Both the position numbers and the translations under genes were made by a program. A DNA stretch of 64,000 bases. Source: Spodoptera frugiperda (Eukaryota; Arthropoda; Insecta; Lepidoptera; Noctuidae). This document shows, piece by piece, positions 10,329 to 22,924 of this stretch; positions within the stretch are counted from its first letter, which is position 1; each line of letters opens with the position of its first letter. The DNA lies in contig NC_064235.1 of NCBI RefSeq assembly GCF_023101765.2, positions 3,405,501 through 3,469,500 on the forward strand. The letters run 5' to 3'. Below the pieces are notes generated by a model. The model had not been told where the DNA came from, did not search any database, and saw nothing but the letters and a program-made list of their open reading frames with translations.

Positions 10329-13300
10329 TTAGCAGTTTACTGTGATGGTCACAACACACCACTCGTCGACAGCGCCGTAGCGGTGAACAACGAATTTGTA
10401 TAAACTTGTAAACGCCAATATGTCCGGAACATCACCATCACAGGCTTTTACTTCTAAACCAACGATTCCATTCGGGCATTTGGATTTGTCCATTGGCTAT
10501 AAATAAAAAAAAAATACTAACTACTACTAATCAAGTATTACTGGCCTTTTTCGGTTTTTCGAAAATTTCTCAGTGGTGGCACGGAGTCTGGAATTGTGCC
10601 CGGTATATGGCAATAGGCTCACCACCTATTACATGGGACTTACAACATATATTGTGAAATGTGGGTGTACATTGGCATTATGTGCCATAATGTGCACCTC
10701 TGCCTACCCTTTCGCGGATAAAAGGCGTGACGTTATAAAAAAATAATATTTTAATAACATTGCAATAGGGATGATGACGGGGTATGAGAATTAAAAATCT
10801 ATTTAGTCCGTCAATTAGGTAATGGGAAAATATTACACACGTATTTATTTGACATATAAGATAACAATCTAAATATATAAAACTCAAAGGTGACTGACTG
10901 ACTGACTGACATAGTGATCTATCAACCCACAGCTGAAACCACTGGACGGATCGGGCTGAAATTTGGCATGCAGGTAGATGTTATGACGTAGGCATCCGCT
11001 AAGAAAGGATTTTGATCAATTCTACCCCCAAGGGGATAAAATAGGGGATGAAAGTTTGTATGAAACTTTATCAATTTTAAACCAATCGGACTGAGACTTT
11101 GCATGCATAAAGCTACTATGGCGTAGGCAACCCTTAAGAAAGGATTTTGATAAATTCCATCCCTAAGGGGATAAAATAGGGGATGAAAGTTTGTATACAA
11201 CTTCTTAGATTTTATGAAGAAGTCCTGATGACGAATCAGAATTTTATGATGACGTTCGCTTAAATACGATTTTGATTAATTCAACCCCCATTCAACCCCC
11301 ACGGGTTATAAAATAAGGGATGATGAAGGATGTAAAATGTATTAGTTTGAACCTATCAGTACGTAATGGAACGAACAAAATAATGTTTAGTTCTAAATGT
11401 TGAGAAGTTCTGCCTACCGCTATTAGATGGCGCTGTGCATCTAAATATATAAAACTCAAAGGTGACTGACTGACTGACTGACTGACTGACTGACATAGTG
11501 ATCTATCAACGCACAGCTGAAACCACTGGACGGATCGGGCTGAAATTTGGCATGCAGGTAGATGTTATGACGTAGGCATCCGCTAAGAAAGGATTTTGAT
11601 CAATTCTACCCCCAAGGGGATAAAATAGGGGATGAAAGTTTGTATACATCTTCTTAGATTTTATGAAGAAGTCCTGATGACGAATCAGAATTTTATGATG
11701 ACGTTCGCTTAAATACGATTTTGATTAATTCAACCCCCATTCAACCCCCACGGGTGATAAAATAAGGGATGATGAAGGATGTAAAATGTATTAGTTTGAA
11801 CCATGGATAAAAGAAAGAGACTGGATTGGCCTTGTGGGCGGGCCACGCGTGCCGAGGGTGCAAGCCGGCGTACTGCGCGCTGTCATAACGCTCAAATGTC
11901 CATACTTACCGGCTAGCAATCGCTGTCATGTTTTGACAGCGTACGTATCTCCGCAAAAATATTATATTATGCCGTCTTGCGCTATTATAACGTGTCGGAA
12001 AAGAAACCAGGTGTGTAGCATAGCACGAGAAGGAATTTCTTTTCACCGGTAAGTCCAAAAACATAAAAATACGTGTGATATTTGTAATTACAACATTAGT
12101 ATTATGAAATTTATAGACAAAAACGATATAATCGCAAGCAGACTAATAGTAATACATTGCTTGCGATAGATGAGTACAATCTTGCACTACGTGAGCAATC
12201 GCGCAATGTATGACGTCCATTGCGAGAGTCCCGAGTACCGAAACAAAAGCTCATTTCCACAAAATCTATGACATCTATAGTGTTGGGCAAATTTGTAATC
12301 AATGTCGATTGTTACTATGATACAGTCTATTATAATCAATAGCACACTTTATAATTTAAATAATAAGTATTATTTATTACGACCAATCTATACATATAAT
12401 AAAATCGTAGAAAAGTGCTGTCTGTACATTGAAAATAAAAATAAAAAAAATAGCAGGGGTTATTGTTATGTCGATGTCGAACCCAAAAATGTAATTAACT
12501 TTTTTTTTGTCTGTTTGTCTGTTTGTCTGTTCGTCTGTGCGCGCTAATCTCAGAAACGGCTGATCCGAGTTGGATGCGGTTTTCACGAATATATTGTGGG
12601 ATGCTTAAATTTACATTTAGTGTTTGTTTCATGTCAATCGGTTCATAAATAAAAAAGTTATGTCAAATTAAAGAATCACGTCGAACATTCTATGCTTATA
12701 CCATTAATCTCCGCAACTATTTGACGGATTTGGTTGAAATTTGGTACAGATATAGTTTAGAACCTTAGAAAGGACATAGATATATTTTTATTTCAAAAAT
12801 CAAAAAATAAAAATAAGAAATAAATTATTTATAAATAATTCTATGTCGATCGTTACACGACTTCGGTTCATGTTATTGTTTTAATTCATCGAAAAAAAGT
12901 AAATAAATAGTAAAAAGGTATGAAAAAAATAATATCAATATAATAAAACATTTAGTACAAAGAAAATGCTCTAACGGAGTATAGATAATTCTATGTCGAT
13001 CGTTACACGACTTCGGTTCATGTTATTGTTTTAATTCATCGAAAAAAAGTAAATAAATAGTAAAAAGGTATGAAAAAAATAATATCAATATAATTAAACT
13101 TTTAGTACAAAGAAAATGCCCGAACGGAGTATAAATAAATAATCCAAGTTGTCTTTATCCTCGATAGATGGCGTTGGGATCGAAATAGATCGCGCTATGG
13201 TTTCGTTACATTCATTTGGTTGGGTATCGGCCGAGCGCTTCGGTACTATCGTAGAAAAAGTGTATTATCAGTCGTATGATTATTTGTCTGTAGTGGTCCT

Positions 13301-16300
13301 GCTGTTTCGTATATTCTAAATTGGTTTCGTTGTATTTGTCAATTAATAAGTTTATTTGTTGGGTTTTCCTGGTTTTCTGGTTAAACTATTTAACGTAGGT
13401 TTAGTTTGATATCGATTATTAGTAGTTACTGTAGTTAGTTTTTTTAATAAAATTGTAAGTCTAATTTATAAATTAATTAGATTAGATTTAAGTCGTTTCT
13501 TTTAAATTATTTAGTTTAAGCTTGGTTATTATAGCATAGAGGATAGGTTGTAATATAGTTTTTTTTTTAATTGTTATAAATTCGTAATTCGTAGCTTTCT
13601 TTAGTTTTAAGTTAGTTTAAGTCCGTTTTTAAACTATTTTTTCAATGCCCTAAGTGAGTATACATCTATTAAATTCAAACGCAGAGCTCATTATGTTGAT
13701 TTTTGAAGAGTTCCCTGGAATATCTTCCACATCTCATTTTTGAAGAGATCCCGCGAGATCGGGAACTATGTGGTTAAAACCAAAAATTTGCCGGAAGTCA
13801 CTATTCCACGCGAACGAAGTCGCGGGCAAAAGCTAGTTAGTAATATAGATTTTGAGTGAGTTTTATGTTTTTATTTTTTTATAGAATGTGACATATGATT
13901 TATTTTAATATTATGTTTTAGGTTTCCAACAGATCCAGGTGTAACAAAATTGTGGATTGACACAACTGGTAGAATTAATTTTTTTTTTCAAGTTCCACCA
14001 CACAGATTAGAAACTGCGTATATTTTTATCTCCACCATATTTATACAGACATTGGTCTTAAAAACTAAGCTTATATAATAATTAATAGTATAATAAATTA
14101 TGTAGCAAGTTACACGACCAGGTTTAAAACAATTGAAATGACAAGTGGTGGGATTCAGGAACCCAAACTAGGAAAACCTGTACTATGGGCTCCTGGATTC
14201 CTACTAAATGTAGCATATTTCGTTCGCAACATTTCGATGTTGATAATTACATAATAACAAAGTCAGGGAAAAGAAACTTAAAATTAGGCGTTTATCCGCA
14301 CAATATCGCAATGTGTAATTCAGTAAGTAAACTGATTTTATTTTAGAAAATTTTAAATTAGTCTCTTTAAATCAGTTTTTTTGTCTAAAAATGGCGATAT
14401 TTAAAATATCATCTTTCGTAAATTTAAAAAATGAAATAATATAACCATGTTATTTCAATGTGTTCTGTACTTTATACAGATTATTGTAAATGTGAGAGCC
14501 CTGTAATTAGCTAAATTAGACTAGTAGAATGCATTTGTGTCAGCTTAGAGTTGTCATGCTCACTCAAAGGTCTCACTGGCGGTGGCACGGGCATTGGATC
14601 GTTCGATTCCCTGCAACATGGTTGAGTTGGACGGTGCTGGTGTACGTGTCATGTTGGTGAACGAGCGCTGTCAACTGGGACTGGTCAGCTCCAGACTGTA
14701 TTAATTTTGTTGTTCTTAAGGTTTTTTTTCTATCGCTTTGACTGAATATTAGTTTTACATTGTTCTCACATAGTTCAAGCAATCGATGCAAAGAAAAGCA
14801 ATGTTATCAAGAATTGTATTGTGAATCTAATTGAAAAAGATCGAACGAACAGATCTTCGATCTTCTCCATAGGAATCTACACTTTGGAACGAGCAAATAG
14901 CTTCACTAGAGGGCTGACCGACAGACAGACGTTATTAATATTATTATATTTGCTTTGACGTTCAAAAGTGCCTATGATTTTTAACTTATTGAGTAATAAA
15001 ATTGGTTTTAAAATTCAGTTATGTATTTTTTATTTATTTTACTTTTATTACTTGGTTTCTATTTCGCATGAATACAATTTCACAATATTCAACAATACTT
15101 GTAAAACAAAAACAAGATTACTTAAATTTTATCGATATCAACAATCGACCTTTGTCTCGCCCTAGCATACATGAGTTTTTATGCGTGTTAGAGTGTACGT
15201 CAAATGCAGTCATTGCGTTTGTGTGACAACCAATAGCAAATTCGAGATTTAAATGTGTGTTATTTATTTGTGGGGGTAATCCGCTCAGACATTGGTCTCT
15301 TGCTTGTAGTGAAATTAAAGGGTGGGAGAAACGGCGACACGCGTTCTGATACAAATCAGGAACTATTTCATTTCTACTCTCTTTATATGTTCTGTGGTTT
15401 GAACCTATCAGTTACGTAATGGAACGAACAAAATAATGTTTGGTTCTAAATGTTGAGAAGTTCTGCCTACCGCTATTAGATGGCGCTGTGCATCTAAATA
15501 TATAAAACTCAAAGGTGACTGACTGACTGACTGACTGACTGACTGACTGACTGACATAGTGATCTATCAACGCACAGCTGAAACCACTGGACGGATCGGG
15601 CTGAAATTTGGCATGCAGGTAGATGTTATGACGTAGGCATCCGCTAAGAAAGGATTTTGATCAATTCTACCCCCAAGGGGATAAAATAGGGGATGAAAGT
15701 TTGTATGAAACTTTGTCAATTTTAAACCAATCGGATTGAGACTTTGCATGCATAAAGCTACTATGGCGTAGCGCCTAATGACAGATTAGTAAAGAATATT
15801 GTGTACAAAGAAGTTTTGTAGGCCCTAATTTTTTACACACGTTAAACAAAAGTAAAGCCGCAAAAACCATACCTAATTAATAATAATACTTCTTAACGCG
15901 AGCGAAGCCGCAGGCAAAAGCTAGTGCTTAGATAAAACGAATCAAAGTTTAGGAGTGGGAAGCAAATACGTTATTTCTACGTATAAAGCGTACTTAGAAG
16001 TTATGGCACGCGATATTTCAAATCGATATATCTTCGAAAGTATTTTAGTTTCCATAAGATAATAAAAAAGACGTGTCTAATGTTTTAAAGTAATCTACAA
16101 GACGGACATTGAAATAAAAATTAGTCATCTACCCTATTAATGCGTGTAAGCAGGTACATAATATATGGCAAACGAGCTGATGGTAAGCAATCGGCGCCGC
16201 CCCTGGAGACCCGTAACATCAAAGGAGTTACAAGTGCGTTGCCAGCCTTTTGAGGTGGGAGGTTTGGGAGGGCAGGAATCGGACCTCCGGTAATCCTCAC

Positions 16301-17504
16301 TCGAAACAAACAAACAAACAAACTCTTTAGCCTTATATTGTGGCGACATCTGACAAGCGACAGATGACAGAGATGACAGAGCGTCGCACATGATCGACGA
16401 ACAAATCAACGAATGACGTCATAAATATCTTGCATCGCAGATATGAAGTTTACATGCGAATAAACATGGATAGAAAATCCCAACGAACAACAGTTGGGCA
16501 GAAAGCCCGCCAGGTACGATCACTTCGCCTGGTCGGAGGATCCTCCTTTTCTTAGGGAACTTAACTTTACTCTCTGTTCCCTAAAATATATTAGTATAAA
16601 GTATAGACTCACGTCGACCGTAATGTCTGAATCTGCTACTCCTGGTGGTATACGGATCACGTTAGCCGCATATTTCTTATCCGTTATTCTACCTGGTGGA
16701 AAAGAAAACTAAAATTTATTAAAACTTGGTAATTTATTACTGGGCTTTTTTCGAATTTACGAAAATTTCTCAGTCGTAGCACGGAGTCTGGAATTGTGCC
16801 CGGTATATGGCAATAGGCTCAGTCCCTATTACATGGGACTAATAACATCCACTGGCTCCCAGCGACTCTGACGATGTCGTCGGTCCACCTAGTGGGAAGT
16901 CTGCCGACATTAAGTCTTCCGGTCCGCGGTCGCCACTCAATCACTTTCCTGGCCCAGCGGCCATCAGTCCTCCGAGCGACGTGGCCTGCCCATTGCCACT
17001 TCAGCCTGCATATTTTGAGAGCTATGTCTGTAACTCTTGTTCTTTGGCGAATTCACATTTTTTTCGGATTTTGGCGCGCAAATAAACTCCGAGCATAGCC
17101 TTCTCCATCTCGCTTGGCGACTCTGAGTCTCTCTAAAAGGCCAGCAGTTAGGAACCTCTCGGTACCGTATGTTATCGCTGGCAAAAGAGGTCAAGTACTA
17201 ACAGATTATTATATTTTTTTATCTTGGCAGGCACTTATGCTGGGGCTACACTAATGGAATATGCTATTTGTTCAACAATTAAAGTTCATAATCGTTCATT
17301 TCTTTTCAAAATCCATGGCATATTCCATTAGTGTGGCCCCAGCATTACGAATTTAATCCAAAATTGTACTAATTAAAAGGGAGAAGAAGTCCACTCAATA
17401 GCTGGTACAAAAAACAAGAACTTACCATATGTTGCGTGAGTACATCGTTCAGCATCCGCTATGTATAAACAAGCGAAGAACAAAAAGAGTTTGATACAAA
17501 TCAT
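10329..17504 (-). CDS. Small secreted Cys protein, paralogue C, with a 6.1-kb intron
   Basis: Three exons: 17504-17426, 16692-16613 and 10496-10329, giving 108 residues. Donors are ATATG|GTAAG and GTCGAC|GTGAGT; acceptors are CCACCAG|GT and ATTTATAG|CC; phases fit. Exon 1 encodes MICIKLFLFFACLYIADA and RCTHATYG; exon 2 ends ADSDITVD; exon 3 has KCPNGIVGLEVKACDGD, VVHRYGAVDEW and TITVNC. Exon 3 is 168 bp, the same length as in A. Relative to A and B it has one extra Cys (EWCVV). Intron 2 spans 10497-16612 and holds two nested Helitrons, a captured THAP fragment and several MITEs. Exon 1 ends in HATYG, like TKETYG in D, so C and D are probably closer to each other. Confidence 0.75.
10538..10740 (+). 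mobile_element. SINE family 1, headless
   Basis: GAAAATTTCTCAGTGGTGGC through AAAAGGCGTGACG; head missing. Confidence 0.7.
12387..13836 (+). mobile_element. 1.45-kb Helitron nested in the THAP fragment
   Basis: It starts TCTATACATATAATAAAATC after an A and ends CGCGGGCAAAAGCTAG before a T. No protein gene. It holds a tandem duplication of ~147 bp (12841-12987 and 12988-13133). Confidence 0.75.
12841..13133. repeat. Two tandem ~147-bp units
   Basis: CTATGTCGATCGTTACACGA opens both units at 12841 and 12988; they are nearly identical to the end. Confidence 0.8.
16735..16850 (+). mobile_element. SINE family 1, fragment
   Basis: Only the middle of the body is present (TTATTACTGGGC to ACATGGGAC). 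Confidence 0.65.
17237..17345. mobile_element. 109-bp MITE
   Basis: ATGCTGGGGCTACACTAATG faces CATTAGTGTGGCCCCAGCAT with 28-bp arms and a single mismatch. It lies in intron 1 of paralogue C. Confidence 0.8.
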
Positions 17505-17563
17505 ATTGTTGACTATCAATGTACTATCACGTAGTATATGTAGACTTAGAAATTATGCCTGCT

Positions 17564-17571
17564 CTTATATA
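17564..17571 (-). promoter_or_regulatory. Possible TATA box of paralogue C
   Basis: TATATAAG on the minus strand lies about 60 bp upstream of the ATG at 17504. It is the same core as in front of paralogues A and B. Confidence 0.5.
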
Positions 17572-17714
17572 CGCATTAAATCTAAAGAAATACAATGGCA
17601 TGAAATATCAAATTAATTATTTAACCTTCAGCGCCATCACATACATATAATAAAACTGTAGAAGTGTTAAGTCTGTACATTGAAAATATTCAAGATCAAA
17701 GCATTTATGTAATT

Positions 17715-17895
17715 TGACTGCACGGTTGGCGCGGTGGCTGGGCAACTGGCTGCCGTGCAACGTGTAACGGGTTAGATTCCCGCAAGGAGCAACTCTTTGT
17801 GTGATCCACAAATTGTTGTTTCGGGTCTGGGTGTCATGTGTATGTGAAATTGTATGTTTGTAAACGCACCCACGACACAAGAGAAAATCCTAGTG
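17715..17895 (+). mobile_element. tRNA-derived SINE (family 2)
   Basis: The head reads GGCGCGGTGGCTGGGCAACT and GGGTTAGATTCCCGCA (B box), then AAACGCACCCACGACACA. Located upstream of paralogue C. Confidence 0.75.
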
Positions 17896-18404
17896 TAGGG
17901 CAACGTTTTTAAAAAAATAAAAAATATTATTTCTATTAAGCCTAATTTAGGCACTTTTGAAACGTCAAATTGAATTGTCTGTCAGTTAAGCTAGGTGCTC
18001 GTTCCAAAGTGTAGCTTCGAATGGAGAAGAACGAGCAAGAAACTCCATATACTAAAAAAATAAAGATGGGGCGTGTGTGCTGCGCATCTTCCTCGCACAG
18101 CTACATAGCTTAGTATCAGTGGAAACGGTCACATAGTTTCACAGCTTAGCTATTACATTTTCATAGCATAGCTACATAGCACATCTCTGGTGGAAAAGCA
18201 ACCTTAATTTCACAACTCTTTTCAATCAATTTCACAAAAGAAAAAGTAGATAGGATTTAATTTTTTTTAACTCCTCAGTAATAGTGCTGAGTTTGCAGTA
18301 AGCAACTGTAGCGGGTAACAGGTTAGTTAAATTATCCGTTTAGTAATTATAGTTATATTGAGTGATTGGTATGATTTTATTGTAACTTTCGTGAGACATA
18401 CTAA

Positions 18405-19280
18405 ATTAATTATTATGTTATCGGCTTACTCACGTACTATTTTGACGAGGAACTCGACTAGTTTCAAGCCATGCTAGAGGCTCATATTCATGAGCAGCAT
18501 TCCGCGACACACGACGCGGCGATTGTCGCGCTGCTACTGGCGATTCGAGGATCGCGCCCATCGCGCCCTCTGTCTGGAATCGCGCGCACTATCTGGCGCG
18601 CGCGACGATGTTGGCTCGTTAGACTCGTTCGCCGGCGGCTGCGCAGGTGTTAGATTCGATTCTCGGGTCGGCGCAAAAACGGTGCTACATACCGCGCTCA
18701 CTGTGTCACACTCCAGACCCGCAACATTGTAGGTTGACGCAGATTGTAGACTCGGCTTCCAGGCAGGTGGTAATGCCCAGCCACCGTCTCTGTTGAAATT
18801 GGGACGGCGACTTATTTCGAGCGAGGGAGAAATACTTTGTACCGCGGAAAGTGCGTGAAACTATCGAAATAAGTCATTCGTCCGAATTACAACCGAGACG
18901 GTGGCTGGGCATTACCACCTGCCTGGAAGCCGAGTCTACAATCTGCGTCAACCTACATTGTTGCGGGTCTGGAGTGTGACACAGTGGGCGCGGTATGTAG
19001 CACCGTTTTTGCGCCGACCCGAGAATCGAATCTAACACCTGCGCAGCCGCCGGCGAACGAGTCTAACGAGCCAACATCGTCGCGCGCGCCAGATAGTGCG
19101 CGCGATTCCAGACAGAGGGCGCGATGGGCGCGATCCTCGAATCGCCAGTAGCAGCGCGACAATCGCCGCGTCGTGTGTCGCGGAATGCTGCTCATGAATA
19201 TGAGCCTCTAGCAAGGCTTGAAACTAGTCGAGTTCCTCGTCAAAATAGTACGTGAGTAAGCCGATAACATAATAATTAAT
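18405..19280. repeat. Near-perfect 876-bp inverted repeat (long hairpin)
   Basis: The arms 18405-18820 and 18856-19280 match almost base for base, with a ~35-bp loop. The ends TTAATTATTATGTTATCGGC define a MITE family. The arms carry a B-box-like GATTCGATTCTCGGGTCG and an unusually GC-rich core. Degenerate or truncated relatives lie at 4820-4975, 21075-21295, 27530-28260 and 41655-41820. Confidence 0.85.
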
Positions 19281-19933
19281 TGAGTGACTGGTAATTAGTG
19301 AACGATATTTAAACACGTAATTCTACTCATGATTACAAACAACTTTCCCAAAGAAACTTATTTTTGTAAGTATACTCATTAGTTTTATTTTTATCGCATT
19401 AACAAAACAACAAAATTTTATTAACACGAGAGCTTACAGTTTCAGAATACCTACTAGTCTTCCAATAACTCGGACGCGGACGCCTCGCTGCTAACAGCTG
19501 ATAATGCGAAAGATAAAAACCTAACCTAAACCTAACTTAGTCATTTCGCTTATCCTGTTTTCAAGGGGTAAAACCATCCAATGTTTAATAACTTTACTCG
19601 CATTGGGCGAGGCGAGAGGGAGTCATTAGTCAGTCTCTTACTGACTAAAAACCACCCCATTACTACTCCTGCTTTTCGAGCCGGAGCCCCGATAAACCCA
19701 CTAGATAGTCCGCAGCTCCGAAATTTCGCTATTCCTAGAATTAGATTTGTCCCCAGTTTATGGCAATAGGCTCAACATCTGCTGCATGGGCCTCAAAACT
19801 TTTCTGGTGATGACTGGTAAGTGGTGTGTGTACATTAGATGTAAGAAAGGTTGAGGCATGATTGTAAGTCAAAATCAAACCAATTCAATATTTTTATTAT
19901 GAAGTCAAGGTTACAGTAATCAGGCAAGGGATG

Positions 19934-20438
19934 TCAAATTGGAGAAAGACTATGATTTAGACAGGTTTGAAGCATGAAGGAAATGCAAAGAGGAGATGTC
20001 ATAACTGGATTTCTCTTTACCATAATGCGTGACACTTTACGGGGAGCGCGGGACGTTTACAAACAACGTCCACTCTATTTTCCGTCTAGCTGTCCCATAC
20101 TGCAAAAACGTTTCCAATTATTCACCATTTCGGATGCTTTTCCACCAGAGATGTGGAATGCTACGTTGCTGTGGATGATTGGTACACATAGCTTAACACT
20201 GGAGGAAACGGATTCAAGTAACCTATGTTTTTTTTTTTGTATTTGGTAAGATGCGTGCTATGAATTAGTACTGTACTACCTATCAATCGGAAAATAGAGA
20301 GTGGGTGGTTTGTAACGTCCCGCGCTCCCCGTAAATTGTCACGCATTATGTTAAAAGGAAATCCAGTTATGACATCACCTCTTTGTATTTGCTTCATACT
20401 TCAAACCAGTCTAAATCACGGTGTTTCTCCAATTTGAT
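19934..20438. mobile_element. ~505-bp MITE directly after paralogue D
   Basis: CAAATTGGAGAAAGACTATG at the left and its inverse at the right; arms of ~150 bp share AACTGGATTTC and GGGGAGCGCGGGACGTT. Its edge is about 12 bp past the stop codon of paralogue D (20450). Confidence 0.7.
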
Positions 20439-20449
20439 ATTTATGTATC

Positions 20450-21999
20450 TTAAGGGGTCTTTAGACAATGGATGGCAATAAACACGTGCCCTGCTGTCTT
20501 CAGGTCTCCATGTCTTTGTACATTAAACTCTGTGAGATTCTTAAACTCTATGGTGGGCCACGCATCATCGTCGCAAGCCAACGCCTTCACCCCAGCAGCT
20601 CCATGAGGGCATTCGGGAACTTTCTGCAATGAAAGTAGATATTAATTAAAGAAACTAGTGTGGGAGAGTCATCGGCCGAGCAGGAAATCGAAGTGAAACA
20701 ACGCTTGCGTTGTGTTTCGTTGTGTGAGTGAGGTTACCGGAGGCCTAAGTGCCTCCCTTCCCAATCTTCAAAATCCACGATTCCCCAAACAACCCTTAAA
20801 TATTTAACCCCGAAAAGGCCAGATTGCTTACCATCAGGTGATCCGTCTGCTCGTTTACCGGCTTATACCGTAAAAAAACCATTGGAAACATATTGTATCT
20901 CGCGTAGATCCCCATTTCGGCACACCACTAGCTACGCTGACGAGGTTTTAGCAGTGGTTCGGCTCCTATAGACCGTAGCGCAATGGTTTACAGCCCATAA
21001 CTTTCCTCAATAAATGGACTTCAACACAAAAAGAATTATTTAATTCCAACTAGTAGGTCCGCAGACTTTCGCGTTCAAACTTTATTATAACTATCGTGAA
21101 ACATACTAAATTAATTATTATGATATTGGCTTACTCACGTAACTGTTTGACGAGGAACTCGACTAGTTTCAAGCCATGCTAGAGGCTCATATTCATGTGC
21201 AGCATTCCGTGACACTCGACGCGGCGATTGTCGGGCTGCTAGTATAGTTCCTTGTCAAACAGTTACGTGTGTAAGCCGATAACATAATAATTAACAAACA
21301 AACTCTTCAGCTTTGTGTGTGTGTGTGTGTGTGTACTTACAGGTATAGTAACTGTCAAGTTAGCTACATCTGGCTTCAATAGGATAATTGGTCGAAGTAA
21401 CACATCATAGTCTTCTGAAGTGTCACCTGGCGAGATAAAAATGGGATAAAAATAAAACTAATGAGTATACAACAAAAGTTTCTTTGGGAAAGTTGTTTGT
21501 AATCATGAGTACAATCACGTGTTTAAATATCGTTCACTAATTACCAGTCACCCTATATGTTTGTATAAGTAAAAAATGTGTTTTAAGTAAACACTTTTTT
21601 TTAAGGGGGAAAAATCATCTAATGACTTCTTTCATCATGGGCGAGGCGAGAGGGAGTGTCAGACTATTAATGACTAAAAACCACCCCGTTCCTACTCCTG
21701 CTTTTCGAGCCGGAGCCCCGGTAAACACGCTACGAAGTCCGCAGCTCCGTATCAGGGATCAGCCTTACTGGGCCCCATCTGTGGTGGCCTGGCTCTTTGA
21801 GGCGCGCCGTACGCATGGGGTCTTTACTTACATTACACATACATAGAATAGGCTGCTTTTTATTCTATGAACGCGGGCGAATCCGCTGGCGAAACTAGTA
21901 TAAAAGCTATAACTACTTACCATATGTTTCTTTAGTACAGAAATTAGCCTTCACTGCCAAGACGCAGGCGAAAAATATTAAACTTTTTAAAGAAACCAT
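20450..21999 (-). CDS. Small secreted Cys protein, paralogue D
   Basis: Three exons: 21999-21921, 21426-21341 and 20623-20450, giving 112 residues, with GT-AG introns and phases 1 and 0. Exon 1 encodes a signal peptide (MVSLKSLIFFACVLAVKA) and NFCTKETYG. Exon 2 ends DVANLTVTIP. Exon 3 has PECPHGAAGVKALACDDD, VQRHGDL and ends FIAIHCLKTP. The acceptor of intron 1 lies at the inner end of a MITE arm (21430-21565), and a second MITE begins 12 bp after the stop codon, so flanking repeats may shape splicing and the 3' UTR. Paralogy with A, B, C and E is clear from exon structure and motifs; function unknown. Confidence 0.78.
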
Positions 22000-22924
22000 A
22001 TCGACTATAGTAAATAGATATAAAATAACGATAGATCTATTCTATGGTATAAAGTACTTTTTTCAGATTAATTTTAAATGAACCGTAGAATAGAATAATA
22101 AGTGCATATACAGGTTGTTACGGATTTCCGAGGGCGACTGACTGGGTAAGTCAGGCGTCCGCAGTCTCCCTAGGTGTTGGGTTTAAATCCCGAGTCGACG
22201 CAAAAACGGTGTAATACTATACCATAATAATTGATTCATTATTTAGTTATGTGTCACGAAAGTTATAATAAGATCCTTAAGTCGAGAGACAGTAGTAGTA
22301 GTACAGAGACCTCTGCCTTGGCAGTTGAGCTTGCAGCCAACCGATCAACTAGGCAAACTGAATACTATTACAATGAACTGAATTCTATTACAAAAAACGC
22401 TTACGTTGTGTTTCGTTGTGTGAATGAGGTTATCGGAGGCCCAATTACCCCCTTTTCAATCCCCGATTCCCCAACAACCCGTAAATTCCTAACCCCCAAA
22501 AGGCCGGCAACGTCCTTGTAAGGCTTCTGGTGTTGCGGCTGGCCATGGGCGGCGGCGATTGCTTACCGTCAGGTGATCCGTCTGCTCGTTTACTGACTTA
22601 TACCATAAAAAGAAATCGAACTACAGCCTGTATGTGATTAGTTCATCGCATTATCCATTACGAATTGCTTTTGAAACGAAATAATCTAATTGTGTGTATA
22701 ATTATTTGTCTGCTAGCTACTGCCGCGCGGTTTTGCCCGCTGCCCGGCTCCCATTAATCGTAGCGTGACGTTGTAATGACAAAAAATTATGCACGATTTT
22801 TTTATTGTTAAAATTCACATAGGTATCTTAAAATGGACTGAGGCAAGCAATGAGATTAATCGAGGGGAAAATCTAAGAACCCTTAAGTATCTTAATAGTG
22901 ATATTATATGTAAAAAGGTGTAGA

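Larger units (their letters stand above)
11969..14340 (+). pseudogene. Captured, broken THAP-domain gene fragment
   Basis: Exon 11969-12048 encodes MPSCAIITCRKRNQ...GISFHR and splices in phase to 13922-13968 (FPTDPGVTKLWIDTTG), giving the C-x4-C...FHRFP...W start of a THAP zinc finger, a DNA-binding module. A third piece near 14186-14330 has W and then CS....QHF, the second zinc pair, but the Trp and the Cys are in different frames and the Cys-His spacing is too wide. The fragment lies inside the Helitron at 10868-15924 and is split by another Helitron in its first intron. Origin by capture from a host or P-element-like gene is inference. Confidence 0.65.
10868..15924 (+). mobile_element. 5-kb Helitron with tandem 5' ends and captured sequence
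   Basis: It begins TCTAAATATATAAAACTCAA and ends GCAGGCAAAAGCTAG, followed by T. It sits between A and T in a MITE whose uninterrupted copies (42238-42548, 47813-48122) show the empty site. The 5' end motif recurs at 11440 and 15493, each after GGCGCTGTGCA, as if partial units were arrayed head to tail. No Rep/helicase gene is present, so it is non-autonomous. A 3.6-kb foreign segment (~11808-15395) includes a THAP fragment. Confidence 0.75.
10767..16137 (-). mobile_element. ~310-bp MITE split by the 5-kb Helitron
   Basis: The parts are 10767-10867 and 15925-16137. The ends (AGGGATGATGAC and GTCATCTACCCT) are the TIRs of a family with intact copies at 42238-42548 and 47813-48122 and a deleted copy at 28688-28922. 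Confidence 0.75.

Noticed and set aside
18490..19195. Two mirror-image 80-residue ORFs with almost the same translation
   Set aside because: They are the same GC-rich repeat arm read on opposite strands of the long hairpin, not genes.
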